DNA of 5,326 nucleotides from Chitinophagaceae bacterium (GTDB lineage Bacteria; Bacteroidota; Bacteroidia; Chitinophagales; Chitinophagaceae), in the NCBI GenBank assembly GCA_016786965.1, contig JAEUVL010000605.1:1-5326 (forward strand), in the 5' to 3' direction. This document shows, piece by piece, positions 1-5,326 of this stretch. Position numbers and translations under genes: made by a program. Position 1 is the first letter of the stretch, and every line of letters begins with the position of its first letter. A model generated the notes under the pieces. That model ran no database searches and was not told the origin of the DNA. It worked only from the letters and a program-made list of their open reading frames with translations.

Positions 1-71
1 ATAGCTATCCCTTCTCCGATGCCACGGGCAGCACCGGTAACGATAGCCACTTTTCCTTCGAGTAGTTTCAT
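1..71 (-). CDS. fabG: SDR-family oxidoreductase, probably 3-oxoacyl-ACP reductase (5' end only)
   Basis: This is the N-terminal 23 codons of a short-chain dehydrogenase/reductase; the rest lies beyond the left edge. The ATG is at 71-69 and the peptide begins MKLLEGKVAIVTGAARGIGE. It shows the first beta strand (KVAIVTG) and the TGxxxGIG dinucleotide-binding glycine motif (TGAARGIG, about residues 12-19) of classical SDR enzymes. The 'MKLLEGKVAIVTGAARGIG' opening is typical of FabG, which reduces 3-oxoacyl-ACP with NADPH in fatty-acid elongation. Other classical SDRs can look the same over so short a stretch and no catalytic Ser-Tyr-Lys residues are visible, so the family is sure and the FabG name is only likely. 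The gene follows the sugar dehydrogenase after a 79-nt gap. No Shine-Dalgarno sequence is apparent before the ATG, as is usual in Bacteroidota. Confidence 0.8.
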   Translation of the reverse strand, partial: MKLLEGKVAIVTGAARGIGEGIA

Positions 72-150
72 GTATAGAATTTTAATAAAGCAAAAGAAAG
101 GAAATTATTACTAATAGCCATGCTGATTTTCTAAAGAAAATGCCGCCATT

Positions 151-1383
151 TCATTTCTCCTTTCGCACATAATAGATCACACCGTTCTTATCATCGCTGA
201 TGAAGAAGGAGCGATCATCCCACTGCATTATATCACAAGGGCGGGCAAAGCGTTTTTCCTCAGTTGTTCCTTGTAAGAAACCGGTAACAATTTCCCTATA
301 GGTCCCGTTGGGCAGCATTTGAACAACTGAATTGCCCCGCTGCCGCCATACACTTGTGCTGCCATGCAGGGCAGTGATAAAAGAGTTATTAAGCAGACTG
401 TCTTTAAAACCAGTGAAGTAAGCAAAGCCAAGAGGTGCAGAATGGGCTTTGATGGCCCACTTGCTGATAGGGGGCCGTTTTACCCATTTGGGGTGGGCCG
501 AGTCTTTAAAATCAGGATCGGCAATGATCTGCTTTTTATACTGGAAATAATAAGGCCAGCCATAAAATGCACCCGGAATAATCTTCATGAGCTGTTCTTC
601 TGGTTTATCGGGGCCCCGATTGTCACGGCCCATATTGGTGGCCCATAGTTCATTGTTCACCCATTTCATTCCAACGGCATTGCGAACGCCCCTTGCTATG
701 ATCTTTTTGTTGCTGCCATCAGCAGGGTTCATTTCTGAAATGGTAGCCCTTATCTCTTCTTTTTCAATACATGCATCGCAACTGCTGCCCACGCTTACAT
801 ACAATTTATCATTATGAAATGCAATGCTGCGGGTGAGGTGCCAGCCGCCATATTTATAACTAAGTCCATAATCAGGAAAAGTGGCGATCACTTTGGCTGT
901 ACCGGTAGGTTTGCTATCGCCATTGTTATATACATAATAACTCAATTGATGTGTCTCGGCTATATAGATATGCCACTGTCCTTTTAGTTGGTAGAAGGTT
1001 ACCTGGTTCGGATTGTGTAATTCCTCCATGAAGGGCGTTACTTTTTCAAATTGCCTGGTTGCGTCGTTCCAATTTTCCAGGATTAGTATTTTACCTCTTT
1101 TGTTATCCGACCGGTCATACATATCAGTTACGAACAATCTCCCATCGGGGCTTTTGGCAAAGAAGCGGGGTCTGCTGAGCCCTTCCACTGCCGCATTAAT
1201 TTTATAGCCAGTTGGAACTTTGAGTTTGAAAGAAGTTTTATTCTTCAGTATTATTGGTATTTCAATAAGTTTTATGGGTTTTTGCGAAAAAACTCCGCAG
1301 GTGATACAAAGAAAGGAGAGAATAAGAAGAGCAGTTATTTTGTTGGGCTGCGAAAATAGCGATGAAGGGTATCGCGGTGCCAT
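151..1383 (-). CDS. Exported PQQ-dependent sugar dehydrogenase (glucose/sorbosone dehydrogenase family)
   Basis: A 410-residue protein of the six-bladed beta-propeller glucose/sorbosone dehydrogenase family, whose members oxidise sugars outside the cytoplasm with PQQ and calcium. The N-terminus has a basic stretch followed by a hydrophobic segment (about residues 16-32) ending in GVFSQ, a likely signal peptidase I site; no good lipobox is present. Family motifs in order: catalytic-type His182 in GGWHLTRSIAF; LYVSVGSSCDAC (195-205) with the CxxC usual in this subfamily; the GVRNAVGM block (232-239) whose Arg-Asn pair matches PQQ-binding residues; ATNMGRDNRGPD (248-259), matching the calcium/PQQ loop; FYGWPY (273-278); ALHGS (338-342); and FARPCDI (379-385) near the end. 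An in-frame ATG at 1437 would add 18 residues, but I prefer 1383: the longer form puts about 35 residues before the hydrophobic core, and a likely promoter element at 1442-1449 would leave the 1437 start almost leaderless. The true sugar substrate cannot be read from sequence. Confidence 0.88.
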   Translation of the reverse strand: MAPRYPSSLFSQPNKITALLILSFLCITCGVFSQKPIKLIEIPIILKNKTSFKLKVPTGYKINAAVEGLSRPRFFAKSPDGRLFVTDMYDRSDNKRGKILILENWNDATRQFEKVTPFMEELHNPNQVTFYQLKGQWHIYIAETHQLSYYVYNNGDSKPTGTAKVIATFPDYGLSYKYGGWHLTRSIAFHNDKLYVSVGSSCDACIEKEEIRATISEMNPADGSNKKIIARGVRNAVGMKWVNNELWATNMGRDNRGPDKPEEQLMKIIPGAFYGWPYYFQYKKQIIADPDFKDSAHPKWVKRPPISKWAIKAHSAPLGFAYFTGFKDSLLNNSFITALHGSTSVWRQRGNSVVQMLPNGTYREIVTGFLQGTTEEKRFARPCDIMQWDDRSFFISDDKNGVIYYVRKEK

Positions 1384-1441
1384 TCGAACGGGGCAGGCAG
1401 CAACAGTTGTTGATAGAGGCAAATCAGCCCGGAACATACAG

Positions 1442-1449
1442 CAAAAATA
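1442..1449 (-). promoter_or_regulatory. Likely Bacteroidota -7 promoter element for the sugar dehydrogenase gene
   Basis: Read on the minus strand the bases are TATTTTTG, an exact match to the Bacteroidota -7 consensus TAnnTTTG. It sits directly after the GH3 stop codon (1450-1452). A transcript would start around 1435-1438, giving a leader of roughly 50 nt before the ATG at 1383. The expected -33 TTTG is not found at normal spacing: the nearest (1479-1482) is 29 nt upstream, which is too far. The motif is short and T-rich sequence is common here, so a chance match is possible. Confidence 0.35.
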
Positions 1450-2958
1450 TTAATGATGATAGTGTAATATCTCTTCCACAAATTTTCTTTCATTGCTCAA
1501 CCGCGGGACTTTATGCTGACCACCCAGTTTGCCTTTGCTGCGCAGCCACTCATTGAAAACGCCTTTTTTTACACTATGAATAACAGGTAAGCCAAGGGCG
1601 ATGCTTTTGTGGCGTTTGGCTTCATAGTCACTGTTGATGTTTTTTAGCGCCGTATCCAGTTCGATGGTAAAGGCCTCCAGGCTGGGTGGTTCTTTGTCGA
1701 ATTCTATTAGCCATTCATGGGCACCATTGGCGCTATCGGAAAAATAAACCGGTGCTGCGGTATAATCATTTACTACGGCCCCTGTTTTTTCACAGGCTGT
1801 AGCGATGGCTTTATCAGTATTATCTACGATCACTTCTTCCCCAAAGGCGTTCATATAATGTTTCAATCTGCCAGATACTTTTATCCGGAATGGCTTCAGC
1901 GAGGTGAACTGTATGGTATCTCCAACGAGGTATCTCCACAGTCCGCCATTGGTACTAATGATGGGGGCATAGTTTTTTCCCACTTCTACGTCAGGCAGGC
2001 CTACGGTCAACGGTTCTTTTTTACCGTACTCACTTACCGGCATGAACTCGTAAAAAATACCATGATCAGTAAAGAGCAACATCCCCTCATCACCGGGCTT
2101 TTCCTGGGCGGCAAAGAACCCTTCACTGGCATTATACATTTCCAGGTAATTGATATCACGTCCTATCAGTCGCTGAAATTGTTCTTTATAGGGGGTGAAT
2201 GAAACGCCTCCGTGCATATATAATTCCAGCGATGGCCAAACTTCACTCATTGTTTTCTTACCGGTGATCTCCAGTATACGCTTAAATAGAACCAGGGTCC
2301 AGGTAGGCACCCCGGAAACAGAGGTCACATTTTCTTTGATCGTAGCTTCCGCTATTTTTTCAATCTTGCTTTCCCATTCGTCCATCAGGGCAATGCTGAG
2401 ATCGGGGGTTCGCAGCCAGTGTGCCCAGAAAGGGGAGTTCTGAAACAATACAGCACTAAGGTCGCCGTACTGCGCTTCTGCATTCATTGGATTGATGCTG
2501 TGGCTGCCGCCGATAAGTAACCCTTTACCGGTGAGCAGCTCTGAGTCGGGCTTAAACTGGTAATACATGGACAGCACATCTTTGGATGCTTTGAAATGGC
2601 TATCCTCCAGGCTTTCATCACTAATCGGGATGAACTTGCTTTTTTCACTCGTGGTACCGCTGCTTTTGGCAAACCAGTAAATAGGGGTGTTCCACAAAAT
2701 ATTTTGTTCACCATTCATGATTCGTTCGATGAAGAGCTTCAGATCATCATATTCATGAATAGGTATGGCGGCTTTGAATTCTTTTACATTAAAAAGGTTG
2801 GAGAAATTATATTTTCTGCCAAATTCTGTGTATTGGGCTGATGTTACCAGGTCCTGCAATACTTCCCGCTGAGCATCTGCCGGGTTTTTCTTCCATGCAT
2901 CAATGCGCCAGAGACGCATGCGGGCGAGTGATGATATGGCAGGAGAGAGTAGTTTCAT
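1450..2958 (-). CDS. GH3-family acyl-adenylate-forming enzyme (GH3 auxin-responsive promoter family protein)
   Basis: A 502-residue cytoplasmic protein of the GH3 branch of the adenylate-forming (firefly luciferase-like) superfamily. Plant GH3 enzymes activate a carboxylic acid with ATP and join it to an amino acid; bacterial homologues, common in Bacteroidota, mostly have no known substrate. All three nucleotide-binding motifs are visible: motif I SSGTTSEKSK (99-108, the P-loop-like SSGTT); motif II MYNASEG (274-280, fitting the YxASEG consensus); motif III WRYLVGD (341-347 and D348). The C-terminal lobe is present and ends with GGQHKVPRLSNER (479-491), where Lys483 lies in the conserved QxKxPR segment. 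Length is full for bacterial members and no frame disruption is seen. The ATG at 2958 is the only sensible start, opening MKLLSPAIS, without a Shine-Dalgarno sequence. An imperfect -7-like TATTTTG (one base short of consensus) lies at 2969-2975. The gene is 75 nt after the deaminase stop and 66 nt before the preferred start of the sugar dehydrogenase. Neighbours do not reveal its substrate. Confidence 0.92.
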   Translation of the reverse strand: MKLLSPAISSLARMRLWRIDAWKKNPADAQREVLQDLVTSAQYTEFGRKYNFSNLFNVKEFKAAIPIHEYDDLKLFIERIMNGEQNILWNTPIYWFAKSSGTTSEKSKFIPISDESLEDSHFKASKDVLSMYYQFKPDSELLTGKGLLIGGSHSINPMNAEAQYGDLSAVLFQNSPFWAHWLRTPDLSIALMDEWESKIEKIAEATIKENVTSVSGVPTWTLVLFKRILEITGKKTMSEVWPSLELYMHGGVSFTPYKEQFQRLIGRDINYLEMYNASEGFFAAQEKPGDEGMLLFTDHGIFYEFMPVSEYGKKEPLTVGLPDVEVGKNYAPIISTNGGLWRYLVGDTIQFTSLKPFRIKVSGRLKHYMNAFGEEVIVDNTDKAIATACEKTGAVVNDYTAAPVYFSDSANGAHEWLIEFDKEPPSLEAFTIELDTALKNINSDYEAKRHKSIALGLPVIHSVKKGVFNEWLRSKGKLGGQHKVPRLSNERKFVEEILHYHH

Positions 2959-3000
2959 TTGCTGCCGACAAAATAGGAAATTTGAAGCAATAGCATCTTA

Positions 3001-3030
3001 AAAATAAAAAAAACAGTGGAGAGCCGGCCT
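3001..3030 (-). terminator. Possible weak intrinsic terminator after the deaminase gene
   Basis: Three nt after the deaminase TGA, the minus strand reads ACAG, then a 12-nt GC-rich loop, then CTGT, followed at once by eight T residues and a further T-rich stretch (3001-3013). The position and T-run fit a terminator, but the obvious stem is only 4 bp with a long loop, so function is doubtful. If real, it separates the lptB-HAD-deaminase group from the GH3 gene. Confidence 0.3.
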
Positions 3031-3033
3031 GTA

Positions 3034-4026
3034 TCAATCTACTAAGTAGGCAGCCATTATTGTTTTCCTTAATTCCTCCTTTAACGGCTCTGCGGCAAAA
3101 GAATGACGAATAGCTTCCAGGTTACAGCGTAAAAACTCATTTTTTGTCCATTTAAAAATACTGGTCATCACACCATATTCGGTGTTTAAAGTTACATTGG
3201 AGATGGTACGGCAGTCGGTATTAATGCTCATAGAAACACCGGCCTGGTAAATTTTATCTGCCGGGTGGTTCTCTATTACATCAAATACATTCACCTGTAT
3301 ATTGCTGGTGGGACAAACTTCAAGGTGTATATTTTCTTTTTTTAGAAAATCCAGCAAAACCGGGTCTTCAGCACTTCTTACGCCATGTCCGATACGGGAA
3401 GGATGAAAGTGGTTGAGCGTTTCCCATACACTTTCAGCACCTCTGGCCTCGCCTGCATGGGCCGTGCAATGAATGCCATGGGCATGGGCATACTCAAAAG
3501 CTTTAACATGGTTGGCAATCGGAAAGCCTGCTTCATCACCGGCAATATCAAAACCGACAACATGAGTGTTTTTGAATTGCTCTGCGAGCAACACCGTTTC
3601 CATGCTCTGTGCCTCTGTATGATGTCGTAGGGTACAAACAATGATATTGGCTTGTACCCCGGTAGCTATTATTCCTTCTTCTACAGCATCGTTTACCGTT
3701 TTCACTACTTCGACTGGTGTCAACCCCTGGGCAATATGAAGCAAAGGAGCAAAACGTATTTCCGCATAAATGACATTATCTGTCTTTAATTGCTCAAAAA
3801 GATCAAGCGTTACCAGCCGAAGCTGCTCTTTGGTTTGCATAAGCTCAAATCCTTTTACGGCCCTGGAGATATAGTCTGCCAGGTCAGTGCATTTAGCCGG
3901 GGCAATAAATGATTGCTGGTATTCTTCGTAGGTTATGGCAGGGTTGATCTGCTGTACTACTTTGTAGCTCAGGCTGCAATCCAGATGCAGGTGTAATTCA
4001 ATTTTGGGTAATTGCCGGTGATCCAT
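3034..4026 (-). CDS. add: Adenosine deaminase-family metallohydrolase
   Basis: A 330-residue cytoplasmic TIM-barrel metal enzyme of the adenosine/AMP deaminase family, which hydrolytically removes the 6-amino group of adenosine or deoxyadenosine to give inosine forms in purine salvage. Zinc ligands by motif: His12 and His14 in IELHLHLD, His190 in TAHAGEA, and Asp271 in SINTD. Glu193 of HAGEA is the catalytic proton donor and His214 of RIGHG the second catalytic His. Asp16 matches the residue that contacts the ribose 5'-OH in characterised enzymes. Length is normal (about 330-350). Two differences from the textbook pattern: HLDCS where HLDGS is usual, and NTDCRTISN where NTDDP is usual, so the second Asp that contacts the purine N7 in mammalian enzyme is Cys272. 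Many bacterial homologues carry Asn there, so activity on adenosine is still likely, but a related substrate such as aminodeoxyfutalosine or a modified adenosine cannot be excluded. The gene follows the HAD phosphatase by 41 nt and probably shares its transcript. Confidence 0.9.
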   Translation of the reverse strand: MDHRQLPKIELHLHLDCSLSYKVVQQINPAITYEEYQQSFIAPAKCTDLADYISRAVKGFELMQTKEQLRLVTLDLFEQLKTDNVIYAEIRFAPLLHIAQGLTPVEVVKTVNDAVEEGIIATGVQANIIVCTLRHHTEAQSMETVLLAEQFKNTHVVGFDIAGDEAGFPIANHVKAFEYAHAHGIHCTAHAGEARGAESVWETLNHFHPSRIGHGVRSAEDPVLLDFLKKENIHLEVCPTSNIQVNVFDVIENHPADKIYQAGVSMSINTDCRTISNVTLNTEYGVMTSIFKWTKNEFLRCNLEAIRHSFAAEPLKEELRKTIMAAYLVD

Positions 4027-4067
4027 AATTTGAAAACGGAAAAGAACAGCAAATTAACCGTAAAAAA

Positions 4068-4760
4068 TCAGGAAATTAAAGAAGGCAGTAATTCTTTTAC
4101 AGATTTTGCTTCACGGAAGTTGATGTGTTCGATCGTATGTTCCACCATTTCGTGTGCCCAGGTGGTATGATAAGGTATGTGTACTGCATGGCCGCCAATT
4201 GCCAGTACAGGCATTACATCAGATTTAAGTGAGTTGCCGATCATTAGGAATTCAGCCGGCTCAATATCAAGGTGACGGATGAGTTCCTGATAATCGGCCT
4301 GCTGTTTATCACTCATTATTTCAATATGATGGAAATAATGTTCGAGGCCTGATTTTTTTAGTTTTCTTTCCTGGTCCAGCAGATCGCCTTTGGTAGCCAC
4401 CACCAGGCGGTAATTATTTTTTTGAAGCAAATGAAGGGCTTCTTCTATTCCTTCCAGAAGCTCAACGGGTTTTGCCAGCAAGTCTTTACCATAGCCTATC
4501 GCTTTTTCAATAACGGCCAGCGGTATCGTGTTGCCGGATACCCTCAGGGCGGTTTCCACCATGCTCAGCATAAAGCCTTTTACTCCATAGCCATACAACG
4601 GAATGTTTTGAAGCTCCGTTTTGAAGAGTTCCTGAGCGGCGGTATGCATAGGAACATAATCTTGCAGCAGGGCGCAGAATTTATCTTCTGCTTCGCGGAA
4701 ATAAGGTTCGTTTACCCAAAGGGTGTCATCGGCGTCGAAAGCGATTACTTTGAAAGGCAT
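4068..4760 (-). CDS. HAD-superfamily hydrolase (phosphatase), type I cap
   Basis: A 230-residue cytoplasmic haloacid dehalogenase-like phosphatase. Motif I is FDADDTLW (8-15), with nucleophile Asp9 and general acid/base Asp11. Motif II is VVATKGD (120-126) with Thr123. Motif III Lys is probably Lys152 in SDKQQADY. Motif IV is MIGNSLKSDV (173-182), with Asn176-Ser177 and Asp181 completing the metal site. About 110 residues lie between motifs I and II, which indicates a helical C1-type cap, as in phosphoglycolate phosphatase and YjjG/YfnB-type nucleotidases. The DDT in motif I marks a phosphatase rather than a dehalogenase. The substrate cannot be assigned; such enzymes are often broad. The ATG at 4760 lies 5 nt after the lptB stop, so the two are almost surely co-transcribed and may be translationally coupled. 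The deaminase downstream makes a nucleotide substrate tempting, but that is inference from position. Confidence 0.88.
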   Translation of the reverse strand: MPFKVIAFDADDTLWVNEPYFREAEDKFCALLQDYVPMHTAAQELFKTELQNIPLYGYGVKGFMLSMVETALRVSGNTIPLAVIEKAIGYGKDLLAKPVELLEGIEEALHLLQKNNYRLVVATKGDLLDQERKLKKSGLEHYFHHIEIMSDKQQADYQELIRHLDIEPAEFLMIGNSLKSDVMPVLAIGGHAVHIPYHTTWAHEMVEHTIEHINFREAKSVKELLPSLIS

Positions 4761-4765
4761 AGTGA

Positions 4766-5326
4766 TTACTTAGGGATATCTTGTTCATTTGATGTATTGT
4801 CTGCGAATTCTTTCGCTTCTTCATGCAGCCAGTCTTTTCTTTTTAATTCAAAATTCCTTCCGAGATATAATCTTTTTACTTCGTCATCGCTGGCTAATTC
4901 CTCGGCGGTGCCATGTTTGTAGATCTTCCCTTCAATGAGTAAATAAGCCCGGTCGCAAATGGATAGTGTTTCTGTTACGTTGTGGTCAGTGATCAGAATG
5001 CCAATATTCTTGTATTTCAGCTTTGCCACAATAGCTTGTATATCTTCCACGGCTATCGGGTCGATACCGGCGAAAGGTTCGTCGAGTAAGATGAATTTTG
5101 GATCTACAGATAATGCCCTGGCAATTTCGGTGCGGCGTCTTTCACCACCGCTGAGAACATCACCATTGCTTTTGCGCACATGCTGAAGCCGGAATTCATT
5201 CAGCAAGGATTCCAGTTTATCCCGCTGCTGCTTTTTGGTCAGCTTTGTCATTTCCAGGATGGCGGAAATATTATCTTCCACACTCAGTTTTCTGAAAACT
5301 GAAGCTTCCTGCGGCAGATAACCGAT
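4766..5326 (-). CDS. lptB: LPS export ABC transporter ATP-binding protein LptB (5' end missing)
   Basis: The reading frame is open to the right edge and gives the last 186 residues; about 65-70 N-terminal residues with the Walker A motif lie outside. LptB is the cytoplasmic ATPase of the LptB2FG complex that extracts lipopolysaccharide from the inner membrane and drives it along the Lpt bridge. Counting from the first full codon, the frame shows the Q-loop in IGYLPQEASVFRKLS (1-15, Gln6), which is diagnostic of LptB; the ABC signature LSGGERRR (58-65); Walker B FILLDEP (78-84); the D-loop AGID (86-89); and the H-loop TDHNV (113-117, His115). The family normally ends near YLGxxF; here YLGRNFEL (154-161) is followed by about 25 more, mostly charged, residues. 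A GTG at 5281 could be mistaken for a start but falls after the Q-loop, so it is internal. Confidence 0.93.
   Translation of the reverse strand: MGYLPQEASVFRKLSVEDNISAILEMTKLTKKQQRDKLESLLNEFRLQHVRKSNGDVLSGGERRRTEIARALSVDPKFILLDEPFAGIDPIAVEDIQAIVAKLKYKNIGILITDHNVTETLSICDRAYLLIEGKIYKHGTAEELASDDEVKRLYLGRNFELKRKDWLHEEAKEFADNTSNEQDIPK

Noticed and set aside
91..98. TTCTTTTG on the minus strand upstream of the probable fabG, one mismatch from TAnnTTTG.
   Set aside because: It has an inexact core and no -33 partner at the right distance; such matches are expected by chance in T-rich gaps.
126..141. Perfect inverted repeat with 6-bp arms (ATTTTC and GAAAAT) and a 4-nt loop just after the sugar dehydrogenase stop.
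   Set aside because: The stem is AT-rich and weak and is not followed on the minus strand by a T-run, so a terminator call is not supported.
1384..1437. Extension of the sugar dehydrogenase to the ATG at 1437.
   Set aside because: It places an unusually long stretch before the signal-peptide core and would be almost leaderless from the likely promoter; kept as an alternative only.
1717..2202. A 161-codon open frame on the plus strand.
   Set aside because: It lies wholly antisense inside the GH3 gene, whose family motifs are unmistakable, and its translation shows no recognisable domain.
2947..2958. The GH3 gene and the probable fabG (60-71) share an identical first 12 bases, encoding MKLL.
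   Set aside because: The identity stops after four codons and the flanks differ, so chance or common start-codon context explains it better than a repeat.
4422..4922. A 166-codon open frame on the plus strand across the HAD-lptB junction.
   Set aside because: It is antisense to two well-supported genes and has no recognisable motif; a shadow frame.
5279..5281. GTG codon as the start of the ABC ATPase gene.
   Set aside because: The frame continues upstream to the window edge with the conserved LptB Q-loop segment, so this codon is internal.

Overview
The window looks like ordinary chromosomal DNA from a member of the Bacteroidota, most like a Chitinophagaceae-type organism. This is inferred from gene content (LptB with the IGYLPQEAS motif, a bacterial GH3-family protein, a PQQ-type sugar dehydrogenase of the 'VGSSC..C' subfamily), from start codons without a Shine-Dalgarno sequence, from AT-rich gaps, and from one exact match to the Bacteroidota -7 promoter element (TAnnTTTG). 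Species cannot be set from the sequence alone. All six supported genes lie on the minus strand, so transcription runs from high to low coordinates, and both end genes are cut by the window edges.

In order of transcription: (1) 4766-5326, the C-terminal three quarters of LptB, the ATPase of the lipopolysaccharide export machine; (2) 4068-4760, a HAD-superfamily phosphatase starting 5 nt after the lptB stop; (3) 3034-4026, an adenosine deaminase-family enzyme 41 nt further on. These three are probably co-transcribed. A T-run after the deaminase stop (3001-3013) may mark a break. (4) 1450-2958, a GH3-family acyl-adenylating enzyme of unknown substrate; (5) 151-1383, an exported PQQ-dependent sugar (sorbosone/glucose-type) dehydrogenase, with a likely promoter element right after the GH3 stop; (6) 1-71, the first 23 codons of an SDR oxidoreductase, probably FabG.

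The genes do not form one recognisable pathway. LptB belongs to outer-membrane biogenesis and the SDR gene probably to fatty-acid synthesis. The HAD phosphatase and the deaminase could act in sequence in nucleotide salvage, but that is inference. No mobile element, CRISPR array, RNA gene or defence-like cassette was seen, and no gap between genes exceeds about 80 bases. I found no convincing new system. The points most worth checking are substitutions in the deaminase active-site motifs, the unknown substrate of the GH3 protein, and the cofactor supply of the sugar dehydrogenase.
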